Positions 52,668 to 61,450 of a stretch of 64,000 bases of DNA are shown here, in pieces. Position 1 is the first letter of the stretch, and every line of letters starts with the position of its first letter. Both the position numbers and the translations under genes were made by a program. Below the pieces are notes generated by a model. It made no database searches. It had not been told where the DNA came from and saw only the letters and a list, made by a program, of their open reading frames with translations. The DNA is taken from positions 94,790 to 158,789 of the forward strand of contig NZ_SZQA01000018.1 in NCBI RefSeq assembly GCF_005233835.1, given 5' to 3'. Source of the stretch: Herbidospora galbida. Lineage in GTDB: Bacteria; Actinomycetota; Actinomycetes; Streptosporangiales; Streptosporangiaceae.

Positions 52668-54005
52668 TCACCGCGCCGAGGGAGTCGTCGCGGGGGCCGA
52701 GCCCGGCAGTCGCACCGTCACCACGAGGCCGCCGCCGTCACGCGGGACCGCCGTGACCGTCCCCCCGTGGGCGCGCACGATGGCGCGCACGATGGACAGT
52801 CCCAGTCCCGCCCCCTTGGCCGACTCGATCCGGTCGGCGTGCAGCCGCCGGAACGGCTCGAAGAGCGCGTCGACCTCGTAGGCAGGGACCAGAATGCCGG
52901 TGTTGGCGACCTGAACAACGGATGCCCCGTCGACGATTCCCGATCGCACCCAGACTTTTCCGCCGGACCCGTTGTTGTACTTGATCGCGTTCTCGACCAG
53001 GTTGCTGACGCACCGTTCGAGCAGCACCGGGTCGCCGGTGGCCTGGGCGGGGTGGAGGTCGTACTCGACGTCGACGCCCTCTTCGGCGGCGAAGGGCGCG
53101 AGCTGGTCGACGGCGGTCTTCACGACGTCCTGGACGTCGACCGACTTGCGCACCGACAGGTCGCGCTCGCTGCGGGCCAGCAGCAGCAGGCCCTCGATGA
53201 GGCGTTCGTGCCGGGCGTTGGTACCGAGGAGGGTCCGGCCGAGCACCTTCAGGTCCTCGGAGGCCTCCGGGTCGGACAGGGCGACCTCCAGGACGGTCCG
53301 GTTGATCGCCAGCGGCGTGCGGAGCTCGTGGGAGGCGTTGCCGACGAACCGCCGCTGGGCGTCGAAGGCGCTGTTGAGCCGGGTGAGCATGGCGTCGAAG
53401 GTGTCGGCCAGCTCCTTCAGCTCGTCGTCGGGGCCCTGGAGGTCGATGCGCTCGTGGGCCAGCGAAGTGTCCGACAGGCGGCGGGCGGTGGCGGTCATCT
53501 GCATGACGGGCCGCAGGGCCCGGTCGGCCACGACGTAGCCGAGGATGAGCGCGAGGATGCCCACCCCGAGCAGGGCCATCAGCGACCGCTGGAGCACGTA
53601 GGTCTGCGCGACCTCGATCGACTCCAGCCGCTTGCTGTTCCAGAAATCCTGGATGTACGGTTCGACGTCGCCGAGCGGCGGCCAGGCGTCCTTGATGGCC
53701 CAGCCGACCAGCGAGTACATGACGAACATCAGCAGCGCCCCGGCCGCGAAGAACATCGCGCCGTAGGTGATGGTGAGGCGCCAGCGGATGCTGAGGCGGC
53801 TGGAGAGCGCCTTGACCTGGTCGGCGATGTTCGGCCTGGCCCGGTTCGGGTCGCCCGGCGGCGGGCCGTCCCAGGCCGGCGGGCCGCTCGGCGGCGGGGG
53901 CTGCTGGCTCCGGTAGGGCCCGGTGCCCACGGGCGAGGTCATGCGGTTGACTGGCCTGGGGCGCTCCGCGGTCACCTCTTCTTTGCGTTCGGTCCAGTCG
54001 GTCAC
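52668..54005 (-). CDS. Sensor histidine kinase (OmpR-partner type)
   Basis: 445 aa. The GTG at 54005 overlaps the regulator stop (GTGA), so it starts TDWTERKEEVTAERP. Pro-rich cytoplasmic N-terminus (to about 75), two transmembrane helices (about 80-103 and 150-172) around a short extracellular loop, HAMP, HisKA with FVGNASHELRTPLAINRTVLE, and HATPase with NLVENAIKYNN and GAGLGLSIVRAIVRAHGG. Stimulus unknown; the extracellular loop (WPPLGDVEPYIQDFWNSKRLE) is the likely sensor. Confidence 0.92.
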   Translation of the reverse strand: MTDWTERKEEVTAERPRPVNRMTSPVGTGPYRSQQPPPPSGPPAWDGPPPGDPNRARPNIADQVKALSSRLSIRWRLTITYGAMFFAAGALLMFVMYSLVGWAIKDAWPPLGDVEPYIQDFWNSKRLESIEVAQTYVLQRSLMALLGVGILALILGYVVADRALRPVMQMTATARRLSDTSLAHERIDLQGPDDELKELADTFDAMLTRLNSAFDAQRRFVGNASHELRTPLAINRTVLEVALSDPEASEDLKVLGRTLLGTNARHERLIEGLLLLARSERDLSVRKSVDVQDVVKTAVDQLAPFAAEEGVDVEYDLHPAQATGDPVLLERCVSNLVENAIKYNNGSGGKVWVRSGIVDGASVVQVANTGILVPAYEVDALFEPFRRLHADRIESAKGAGLGLSIVRAIVRAHGGTVTAVPRDGGGLVVTVRLPGSAPATTPSAR

Positions 54006-54655
54006 AGCTTGTACCCCACTCCAGGCACCGTCTCGATCACCTGGGGCTCGCCCAGCTTCTTCCGCAGCGTCATCATCGTCACCCGGACCACGTTGGTGAA
54101 CGGGTCGATGTTCTCGTCCCACGCCTTGTCGAGCAGGTCCTCCTGGCTGACCACGGCCCCCTCGGCCCGCAGCAGCTCCTCCAGGACGGCGAACTCCTTC
54201 TTGGTCAGCGTGATCTCGCCGCCGTCACGGGTGACCAGGCGCTTGCCGGGATCGAGCCGGATGCCCGCGCGCTCCAGGACCGGCGGCAGCGCCGAGGCCG
54301 ACCGCCGCCCGAGCGCCCGCACCCGCGCCACCAGCTCCATGAACACGAACGGCTTGGCCAGGTAGTCGTCGGCCCCCAGCTCCAGGCCCTCGACCTTGTC
54401 GTCGACGTCGCCGCTGGCGGTCAGCATGATGATCCGCGAGGCGGTGCGCTGCGCCACCAGCCGGCGGGCCACCTCGTCGCCGTGGACCTTGGGCAGGTCA
54501 CGGTCGAGCACGATCACGTCGTAGTCGATGTAGCCCGTCTTCTCCAGGGCCGCGGCGCCGTCATAGGCGACGTCGACGGCCATCGCCTCCCGGCGCAGAC
54601 CGGTCGCGATCGCGTCGGCGAGCACGCGCTCGTCCTCCACCACAAGCACCCGCAT
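54002..54655 (-). CDS. OmpR-family response regulator
   Basis: 217 aa. Receiver domain with VVEDE (acidic pocket), IVLDRDLP (phosphoacceptor Asp), LTAS and LAKPF; OmpR winged helix with GGEITLTKKEFAVLEELLRAEGAVVSQEDLLDKAWDENIDPFTNVVRVTMMTLRKKLGEPQVIETVPGVGYKL. AAGGAGG directly upstream of ATG at 54655. Transcribed with the kinase. Confidence 0.94.
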   Translation of the reverse strand: MRVLVVEDERVLADAIATGLRREAMAVDVAYDGAAALEKTGYIDYDVIVLDRDLPKVHGDEVARRLVAQRTASRIIMLTASGDVDDKVEGLELGADDYLAKPFVFMELVARVRALGRRSASALPPVLERAGIRLDPGKRLVTRDGGEITLTKKEFAVLEELLRAEGAVVSQEDLLDKAWDENIDPFTNVVRVTMMTLRKKLGEPQVIETVPGVGYKL

Positions 54656-54846
54656 CGGGCTTCCTCCTTCATCAGGTGGCTTCATTCTCGCGGCAGTGAC
54701 CGTAAGTGCACGGTAAGCCTCATCCCGATACGGAGAAATTTCCATGTTTAGGCGTTTAAGCGGGGTGGGTAGAGGTGGTCATACCCCCGAGCCTTCGCGT
54801 CCGCTTCCGCGTCGGCTCGATGAAACCCCATAGGAAAGAAGGTGAG

Positions 54847-55011
54847 ATGGGCGAGTTCACGACGACGATCGAAACCCGGCTCGACCAGGCCTACAAGGGA
54901 CTCCAGGAGGCCGAGTCGTCTGGCGACGATTTCCTCGCCGACACCCTCACCGCCGAGATCGAGGATCTTCGGAGGCTGGCCGACGACCACGGCATCCCTC
55001 TTCAGCGCTGA
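54847..55011 (+). CDS. Small conserved acidic protein
   Basis: 54 aa: MGEFTTTIETRLDQAYKGLQ, then EAESSGDDFLADTLTAEIEDLRRLADDHGIPLQR. Mostly helical and acidic. GAAGG ribosome site precedes the ATG; the in-frame start at 54775 lacks one. I recognise the pattern as a short actinobacterial protein but no function is known. Followed by a strong terminator. Confidence 0.72.
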   Translation: MGEFTTTIETRLDQAYKGLQEAESSGDDFLADTLTAEIEDLRRLADDHGIPLQR

Positions 55012-55038
55012 CTGACCCAGCCTGAACTCCGAGCAGCA

Positions 55039-55076
55039 GCGGACCCCGCCCGGTCTGCAGGCCGGGCGGGGTCCGC
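55039..55076 (+). terminator. Terminator after the 54-aa gene
   Basis: GCGGACCCCGCCCGG pairs with CCGGGCGGGGTCCGC, 15-bp perfect stem. Confidence 0.8.
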
Positions 55077-55081
55077 GTTGG

Positions 55082-55101
55082 GAATCTGCCCGATAGACAG
55101 G
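55082..55101. repeat. Inter-terminator motif copy
   Basis: GAATCTGCCCGATAGACAGG, between the convergent terminators of the small gene and suhB. Confidence 0.7.
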
Positions 55102-55134
55102 ACCCCGCCCGGCCCACCAGGCCGGCGGGGTTCC
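55100..55134 (-). terminator. suhB terminator
   Basis: GGACCCCGCC (55100) pairs with GGCGGGGTTCC (55124-55134, G-U tolerated), inner CGGCC/GGCCG, just after the suhB stop at 55140. Confidence 0.7.
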
Positions 55135-55139
55135 GTCGT

Positions 55140-55949
55140 CTACAGGTCTCTTTCGGGGTCCAGCGTGAGCAGCAGGTCGTGGAGCTGCCCGAAGAGCTCG
55201 GGCGCGGCGGCCAGGCCCAGTTCGACGTTGTACGCCGTCCCGCGCAGCCCGCCCACCTTCGCGCCCGCCTCCTGGGCGATCAGCCCGCCGGCGGCATGGT
55301 CCCAGTAGTTGGTGCCGCGCTCGTAATAGGCGTCCACCCGCCCGGCCGCCACCGAGCACAGGTCGACCGCGCACGAACCGCCCCGGCGGATGTCCCGCAC
55401 CCGGGGCAGCACCTCGGCCAGCACCTGGGCCTGGACGGCCCGCCGCCCGGCGGCGTAGCCGAAGCCGGTCGCGACCAGCGCCCGGTCGAGCGGCACCCCG
55501 GTCGAGCAGGTGATCGGCCGGTCGTCGAGGAAGGCCCCGCCGCCGCGTACGGCGGTGAAGACCTCGCCCATCGGCGGCACGTTGACCACCCCGGCCACGA
55601 TCTCCCCGTCGACCTCGACGGCGATCGACACCGCCCAGGCGGGCAGCCCGTAGAGGAAGTTGACGGTCCCGTCGATGGGGTCGACGATCCAGCGCGCGTC
55701 GCCCGCGCCGGGGGTGTCGCCGCCCTCCTCGCCGAGGATCGCGTCGTCGGGGCGGTTCTCGGTGATCCGGGCCCGGATCAGATCCTCGGCGGCGCGGTCG
55801 AGGGCGGTCACGACGTCGGTGGGGCTGGACTTGGTCTCCACCACTTCGGGGCGGGCAGACAGCGCGGCTCGCTCGGCGAGCAGCAGATCGCCCGCCTCGA
55901 TCGCGATGCTCCGGGCGAGATCGAGGAATTTGTCCGGGTTCAGCGGCAT
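55140..55949 (-). CDS. suhB: Inositol monophosphatase family protein
   Basis: 269-aa Mg2+-dependent phosphatase of the IMPase/SuhB family. Metal-ligand motifs: LGEEGGD, WIVDPIDGTVNFLYG, and NYWDHAAGGLIAQEAGA. Acts on inositol 1-phosphate (phosphatidylinositol and mycothiol precursor). Position matches suhB Rv2701c. ATG at 55949. Confidence 0.9.
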   Translation of the reverse strand: MPLNPDKFLDLARSIAIEAGDLLLAERAALSARPEVVETKSSPTDVVTALDRAAEDLIRARITENRPDDAILGEEGGDTPGAGDARWIVDPIDGTVNFLYGLPAWAVSIAVEVDGEIVAGVVNVPPMGEVFTAVRGGGAFLDDRPITCSTGVPLDRALVATGFGYAAGRRAVQAQVLAEVLPRVRDIRRGGSCAVDLCSVAAGRVDAYYERGTNYWDHAAGGLIAQEAGAKVGGLRGTAYNVELGLAAAPELFGQLHDLLLTLDPERDL

Positions 55950-56019
55950 GCGCCCAGGCTATCGAGGCCGGTCGAACGGCACGTTTCGCACCGGCCTCGC
56001 GCTCGCCAATGGGCGGAGG

Positions 56020-57945
56020 TCAGGCCACCGAGCCGGGCCGCCGCCACTCCTCTCCCCGCACGTGCTGCGCCAGGAAGGCGAAGATCGTCTCGTACCAGGC
56101 GAGGGTGTTGCCCGGCTTGAGGATCCAGTGGTTCTCGTCGGGGAAGTACAGGAACTTGGCCTCGGCCCCCGTGCGCTGGAGGTCCCACCACAGCCGCAGG
56201 GCCTCCCCGATGGGGACGCGGTAGTCCTTGTCTCCGTGGATGACCAGCATCGGCGTGGTGATCTGGTCGAGCCATCGGTGCGGCGACAGGCGCTCGTAGC
56301 GGGGCGAGCCGGGCAGGCCGAACTCGCGCTGCCAGTAGGAGGAGACGTCGGTCGTACCGGCGAACTGGTCGAGGTTCCACAGGGAGGCGTGGGTGACGAT
56401 CGCCTTGAAGCGGGAGGTGTGGCCGGCCACCCAGTTGGCCATGTAGCCGCCGAACGAGCCGCCCATGGCGGCGGTGCGGGTCTCGTCGATCTCGGGGAGC
56501 TTGCACGCGGCGTCGGTGATCGCCATCAGGTCACCGAAGGTGACCGGGCCCCATTCGCCCCAGCCCCGGTCGATCATCTCCTGGCCGTAGCCGGTCGACA
56601 TGGCGGGGTCGGGCAGCAGGACGGCGTAGCCGCGGGCCGCCATGATCCACGGGTTCCAGCGCCACGACCAGTCGTTCCAGCTGCCGAGCGGGCCGCCGTG
56701 GATCCACAGCAGCAGCGGGGCGGGCTCGTCGGCGGCGGGCAGCACCAGCCAGGCGTGGATCTCGGTGCCGTCGTCGGCGGTGGCGGTGATCTCGGTGAGC
56801 GTGCCGGGCAGGTCGGGGACCGGCGTGGGCGAGGGCAGCACGACGTAGCCGCCGTCGACGAGCTTCACCGGGACCGGCGGGTGGTCGACGGCGCCGCGCA
56901 GGGCGTAGACCGTGCCGTCGGGGGCCACGTTGATCTCGTTGTAGGCGCCGTGGTCGGGGGTGATCCTGCGGCGCTCGCCGTCGAGGGACACCGCGAAGAC
57001 GGGGCGGCGGCCGCGGTCGTCGCAGGCGGCGTACAGGAACGAGGAGTCGGGGGCCCAGGCGATCGAGTAGCCGGAGTCGCCCAGGGCGCGCTGGTCGCCG
57101 GTCTCCAGGTCGATCAGCCACAGCTCGCCCCTGGCCGAGACCGTCTCGGAGGTGAGGCGCTCGCGATGGCACGCGACGTGGCGGCCGTCGGGCGAGATCA
57201 CGACGGGGCCCTCGAAGTCGTGGTCGTCGTCGCTCGCCAGGACCCGGCGCTCGCCGCCCGTCAGCGCGACCACGCGGCTGCGGTGGTCGCCGTTGGGCAG
57301 GTCGTCGCGCCACAGCGCCACGACGGTCGCGCCGTCGGGGGTGACGTCGAAGGAGGTGCGCTGGAGGGCGTCGCCCGCGTCGGGGGTCAGGTCGCCGTGC
57401 TCCAGCGAGAACAGCCGGGGGCTGCCGGGGCCGATGTCGTGGTCCCAGAAGCGGACCGGGTAGCCCTCGTGCAGGATCGCGGTGATCCCGGCCTCCTCGC
57501 GCTCCTTGCGGCGGTCGCGCTCGGAGTCGAGGTCGCCGGGGAAGACGTCGGAGACGTACACGACCGAGGAGCCGCCGGCCCGCACGCCGGAGATCCCTCC
57601 CGGCCGGGTGGCCAGGCGGCGGGCCTCGCCGGTCTTGGGCAGGAGCCACAGGGCGGGCTTGTCGTCCGCGTCCTTCTCGGCGGGGTCGGGGCGGGCGGAC
57701 ACGAAGAGCAGGTCGCCGCCGGGGGTGAAGACCGCGCCCCCCTCTCCCTTGGCCGACCGGGTCAGCCGCGTGGGCTCGCCGGACGGGTCGAGGGGGATGT
57801 CGTAGATCGCGGTGCCGTAGCTCTTGCGGTCGGGGTTCAGGGACTGCGTGACGGCCACGAGCCGGGAGCCGTCGGGGGCGAGTCGCAGCGACGCCGTCCG
57901 CGGGACGGCGACGTAGTCGCGCACATCCTGGAAGATCGAGCTCAT
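56020..57945 (-). CDS. S9-family prolyl oligopeptidase
   Basis: 641-aa serine peptidase. N-terminal seven-bladed propeller (about 1-370), then alpha/beta-hydrolase domain (370-641) with LLLWIHGGPLGSWNDW, nucleophile GGSFGGYMANWV, DKDYRVPIGEA and the catalytic His in DENHWILKP. No signal peptide, so cytosolic. Class III lanthipeptide leaders are removed by prolyl oligopeptidases in known systems, so this enzyme is one candidate for the cluster 40 kb away. ATG at 57945, 30 bp from divergent ferrochelatase. Confidence 0.92.
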   Translation of the reverse strand: MSSIFQDVRDYVAVPRTASLRLAPDGSRLVAVTQSLNPDRKSYGTAIYDIPLDPSGEPTRLTRSAKGEGGAVFTPGGDLLFVSARPDPAEKDADDKPALWLLPKTGEARRLATRPGGISGVRAGGSSVVYVSDVFPGDLDSERDRRKEREEAGITAILHEGYPVRFWDHDIGPGSPRLFSLEHGDLTPDAGDALQRTSFDVTPDGATVVALWRDDLPNGDHRSRVVALTGGERRVLASDDDHDFEGPVVISPDGRHVACHRERLTSETVSARGELWLIDLETGDQRALGDSGYSIAWAPDSSFLYAACDDRGRRPVFAVSLDGERRRITPDHGAYNEINVAPDGTVYALRGAVDHPPVPVKLVDGGYVVLPSPTPVPDLPGTLTEITATADDGTEIHAWLVLPAADEPAPLLLWIHGGPLGSWNDWSWRWNPWIMAARGYAVLLPDPAMSTGYGQEMIDRGWGEWGPVTFGDLMAITDAACKLPEIDETRTAAMGGSFGGYMANWVAGHTSRFKAIVTHASLWNLDQFAGTTDVSSYWQREFGLPGSPRYERLSPHRWLDQITTPMLVIHGDKDYRVPIGEALRLWWDLQRTGAEAKFLYFPDENHWILKPGNTLAWYETIFAFLAQHVRGEEWRRPGSVA

Positions 57946-57963
57946 CCGTCGAACCTACCCCCC

Positions 57964-57969
57964 TAAGCT
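57964..57969 (+). promoter_or_regulatory. Putative -10 box (TAAGCT), leaderless ferrochelatase start
   Basis: TAAGCT then six bases then ATG at 57976; no ribosome site. Confidence 0.4.
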
Positions 57970-57975
57970 GGGCAC

Positions 57976-58938
57976 ATGGGGAACTACGACGCGGTCGTCG
58001 TGCTGTCGTTCGGCGGGCCCGAGAGGCCCGAAGACGTGCTGCCGTTCTTGGAGAACGTGGTGCGCGGACGGGGGGTGCCGCGCGAGCGGCTCCTGGAGGT
58101 GGAGGCCCACTACCAGTCGATGGGCGGGGCCAGCCCGATCAACGCGCAGAACCGGGCGCTGGTCGAGGAACTGCGGAAGGTCCTCGACCTGCCGGTCTAC
58201 TGGGGCAACCGCAACTGGCACCCCTTCCTGGAGGAGACCGTCGCCCAGATGAAGGCCGACGGCGTCCGGAAGGCGGCGGCGTTCGCGACGGCGGCCACCG
58301 CGTCCTATTCGAGCTGCCGCCAGTACCGCGAGGACATCGCGCGGGCGGCCGCCGCGGTGCCCGGCGGGCCCGAGCTGATCAAGATGCGCCACTTCTACGA
58401 CCATCCGGGGTTCGTGGCGGCCATGGCCGACCGCACCCGCGCGGCCCTCGACGAGGTCGGCGGCGAGGCGCGGCTGGTGTTCACGGCCCACTCGATCCCG
58501 GTGTCGATGGCCGTCTCGGCCGGGCCGCAGGGCAACGGCTACGAGCGCCAGCTGCGCGAGGCCTCCGCGCTCGTGGCGGCCGAGGTCGGGGCCGGCGACT
58601 TCGACCTGGTCTGGCAGAGCCGCAGCGGGCCGCCGCACATCCCCTGGCTGGAGCCCGACGTCTGCGACCACCTGGAGACCCTCCACGCCAAGGGGGTCGA
58701 GTCGGTCGTGCTGGTGCCGATCGGGTTCGTCTCCGACCACATGGAGGTGCTCTACGACCTCGACGTGGAGGCCCGGAACCTGGCCGACGAGCTGGGCCTG
58801 CGGATGGCCCGCGCGGGCACGGCCGGCACCCACCCGAGGTTCGTCGAGATGATCCGCGACCTGGTGAACGAGCCCGAGCCGACGGCCTGCCCGGTCACCT
58901 GCTGCCCGGCGCCCGCACGGCCCCGTCCTCAGGGGTAG
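57976..58938 (+). CDS. hemH: Coproporphyrin ferrochelatase
   Basis: 320 aa. Inserts Fe2+ into coproporphyrin III in the actinobacterial heme pathway. Motifs: VVVLSFGGPERPEDVLPFLENV, NQNR-like INAQNRALVEEL, VYWGNRNWHPFLEETV, the metal-site His in FTAHSIPVSM, and GPPHIPWLEPDVCDHLE / VPIGFVSDHMEVLYDLDVEA. A Cys-rich tail (CPVTCC) could ligate the 2Fe-2S cluster seen in actinobacterial enzymes. Overlaps the convergent transglycosylase by 10 bp. Confidence 0.94.
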   Translation: MGNYDAVVVLSFGGPERPEDVLPFLENVVRGRGVPRERLLEVEAHYQSMGGASPINAQNRALVEELRKVLDLPVYWGNRNWHPFLEETVAQMKADGVRKAAAFATAATASYSSCRQYREDIARAAAAVPGGPELIKMRHFYDHPGFVAAMADRTRAALDEVGGEARLVFTAHSIPVSMAVSAGPQGNGYERQLREASALVAAEVGAGDFDLVWQSRSGPPHIPWLEPDVCDHLETLHAKGVESVVLVPIGFVSDHMEVLYDLDVEARNLADELGLRMARAGTAGTHPRFVEMIRDLVNEPEPTACPVTCCPAPARPRPQG

Positions 58939-60074
58939 GCGCGGGCGTAGGCGCCGGCCAGCCCGAGCACCTTGTTCACGTAGTCCCACGAGTGGTTGTA
59001 GGCCCACACGGCCTTCCTGAGGCTCTCGCCGCCGCCGGCCGCGCCGGTGGCGCACAGGTAGTTGGCCGCGCCGGGCACGGCGTCGTAGGCGTTCCAGATG
59101 TCGGCCACCCCGTCGCCGTCGCCGTCGACGCCGTAGGCCCGCCAGGTGGCGGGCATGAACTGCATCGGGCCGAGGGCCCCGGCCGACGAGGGCCCGTTGT
59201 TGCGCCCGTGGCTGCTCTCGACCTGGCCGATCGCGGCCAGCACCGTCCACGACAGCCCCGGGCAGACGGCGGCCGACTTCTGGTAGAGCTCCAGGTAGCT
59301 GGCCGGTCGGCCGACGAGGGTGGTCCGGGCGGCCGGCTGCTGCTCCCGCTCCTGCTTGACCTCCCCGATGGGCACCACGCTGGAGCCGTCGCCCATGAGC
59401 TTGCGGACCCGCGTCCCGCTGACGTTGTCGCCGTGGACGAGGACGACGACGCCGTCGGAGAAGCCGAGCCGCGCCCCGAGGTCCTTGGAGATCAGGCCGT
59501 CGATGTTCGGGAAGCCGAGGTCGGCCGAGGCGGCGATGCGCAGGCGGGGGCCGTTGTCGACCTGGTACTCCTTGCCGAGCACCATGCCGAGCCGCTTCAT
59601 GACGGCCGGGTCGGCGACCACCTCGCCGCGCGCGATGGCGCTCCACACCTCCGGGTGCTGGGCGACCGGTTCGGGCGTCCACGACCGGAACTGGGCCGGC
59701 TCGACCGCGAGCAGCTGCAACGGGTGGCCCGAGAGCTTCACCCCGCCGCCGCCCACCAGGGCGACCTTCTGGACGTGCTTCACCTTGGCGATGCGCAGCA
59801 CCGTCTCCTGGGGCACCGGCCGCGGCGCGATGCCGAGCAGCTGGGGCGGGGTGACGGGGACGCCGGGCCCGCCGATCTGCCGGGGCGGCGCCGAGGGCGC
59901 GATCGGGTCGGGCAGGATGGCCGGCGACGGCACGGCCTCACCGGCGACGGGACGGCCGGGGTCGTTGAGGAGGAACACACCGCCGGCGGCAACCGTCACC
60001 ACGATGGTCGCGGCGAGCCCGGTCACGAGGGCGCGAAGCGGCGTGAACCGGGGATGACGGGGAGCCTGGTTCAC
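58929..60074 (-). CDS. Lytic transglycosylase (SLT domain), membrane-anchored
   Basis: 381 aa. One N-terminal transmembrane segment (about 14-36), Pro-rich linker, a domain of unclear fold (about 85-250), then a goose-lysozyme-like domain: SWTVLAAIGQVESSHGRNNGPSSAGALGPMQFMPATWRAYGVDGDGDG, with the catalytic Glu in QVESSHG. Cleaves peptidoglycan, releasing anhydromuropeptides. GTG start at 60074. Confidence 0.9.
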   Translation of the reverse strand: MNQAPRHPRFTPLRALVTGLAATIVVTVAAGGVFLLNDPGRPVAGEAVPSPAILPDPIAPSAPPRQIGGPGVPVTPPQLLGIAPRPVPQETVLRIAKVKHVQKVALVGGGGVKLSGHPLQLLAVEPAQFRSWTPEPVAQHPEVWSAIARGEVVADPAVMKRLGMVLGKEYQVDNGPRLRIAASADLGFPNIDGLISKDLGARLGFSDGVVVLVHGDNVSGTRVRKLMGDGSSVVPIGEVKQEREQQPAARTTLVGRPASYLELYQKSAAVCPGLSWTVLAAIGQVESSHGRNNGPSSAGALGPMQFMPATWRAYGVDGDGDGVADIWNAYDAVPGAANYLCATGAAGGGESLRKAVWAYNHSWDYVNKVLGLAGAYARAYP

Positions 60075-60247
60075 GTTGGTACCTTATCGACCGGAAACTC
60101 ACTTGCCATCCATATCGGCTGTGAGCCATGGTCAGAAGAGTTTCAAGGGGAGTAAGCAGTAGTCGTCCGCGTGCCATCCCAATCCCCCATGGCCGCAGCC
60201 GTCATCGGTTCGCCCGGACGCTTGGGAACGGGTAGAGGACTGCTCTC

Positions 60248-61450
60248 ATGCGTACGTATCGGGGTCTGTTCCGCACGCCAGGTGCGAAGGGCTTCGTCAT
60301 CTCCGGTTTCGTCGGGCGTATCCCCATGTCCATGCTGGGCATCGGGATCACGCTGCTCGTCTCGGCGGTCACCGGATCCATCGCGACGGCGGGCGCCGTC
60401 GCGGCCGTCTTCGCTCTCGCCACCGCCGTGGGCGCGCCCGTCATGGGGCGGCTGAGCGACCGCTTCGGCCAGGCGCGGATCGTGGTGCCGGCCGTGCTGG
60501 GCCACGCCGGCGCGCTGGTGGCGCTGATGCTGCTGGCCCAGGCCGAGGCGCCGGTCTGGACGCTGTTCGCCGCCGCCGCCCTGGCGGGCGCGACGGCGGT
60601 GCAGCTCGGGTCGATGGTGCGGGCGCGCTGGTCGCACCTGCTCGCCGACCCGGCCAAGCTGCACACCGCCTTCTCGTTCGAGTCGGTCGCCGACGAGGTC
60701 ATCTTCGTCACCGGCCCGGCCTTCACCGCGCTGGTGGCCACGTCGCTGAACGTGTACGCCGGCCTCATCGTCGCCGTCGTCCTGGCGGTGTCGGGCACCC
60801 TGGCGTTCTCGCTGCTCAAGTCGAGCCAGCCGCCGGCCGTGCGGCACCGGGAGCACCGGGGGTCGCCGATCGCGATCCCCGGTGTGGCGCTGCTGTCGGT
60901 CGTGCTGCTCGGCATGGGCGCCGTGTTCGGCACGGTCGACATCGTCACCGTGGCCTTCGCCCAGGAGCACGGGCACAAGGGCGTGGCCGGGCTGCTGCTC
61001 GCCTCGTTCAGCGCCGGGTCGATGGTCTCGGGTCTCTGGTACGGCTCCCGCGCCTGGAAGCTCACCCTCCGCAGCCGGTTCGTGCGCGGCCTGGGCGTCT
61101 TCGCCGTCGGCCTGACCCCGATCGTGCTGATCGGCGAGCTCGCCCCGATGGCGGTCGCGCTGTTCTTCGCCGGCCTGGCCATCTCGCCCACCCTGATCAC
61201 CGGCTTCTCGCTGATCGAGCGGCTGGTCCCGGCCCCGCAGCTCAACGAGGGCATGTCGTGGCTGTCGACCTCGATCGGGTTCGGCGTGGCCATCGGCGCC
61301 TGGGCCGGCGGCCACCTGGCGGAGACCTTCGGCGCCTCCAACGCCTACGGCTTCGCCTTCGGCTGCGCCCTGCTGGCGGCCCTCGTGGGACTGCTGGGAT
61401 CCGGGTGGCTACGCACCCCGGTCGTTTCTGAGTATCGTTCACATTCATGA
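60248..61450 (+). CDS. MFS transporter
   Basis: 400 aa, 12 predicted helices. LSDRFGQARIVVPAVLG (motif A) and FESVADEVIFVTGPAFTALVAT in helix 5 are present. Basic N-terminus. Its stop overlaps the next gene by ATGA (61447-61450), so it is coupled to an FAD-dependent oxidase; may transport that enzyme's substrate or product. Substrate unknown. Confidence 0.88.
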   Translation: MRTYRGLFRTPGAKGFVISGFVGRIPMSMLGIGITLLVSAVTGSIATAGAVAAVFALATAVGAPVMGRLSDRFGQARIVVPAVLGHAGALVALMLLAQAEAPVWTLFAAAALAGATAVQLGSMVRARWSHLLADPAKLHTAFSFESVADEVIFVTGPAFTALVATSLNVYAGLIVAVVLAVSGTLAFSLLKSSQPPAVRHREHRGSPIAIPGVALLSVVLLGMGAVFGTVDIVTVAFAQEHGHKGVAGLLLASFSAGSMVSGLWYGSRAWKLTLRSRFVRGLGVFAVGLTPIVLIGELAPMAVALFFAGLAISPTLITGFSLIERLVPAPQLNEGMSWLSTSIGFGVAIGAWAGGHLAETFGASNAYGFAFGCALLAALVGLLGSGWLRTPVVSEYRSHS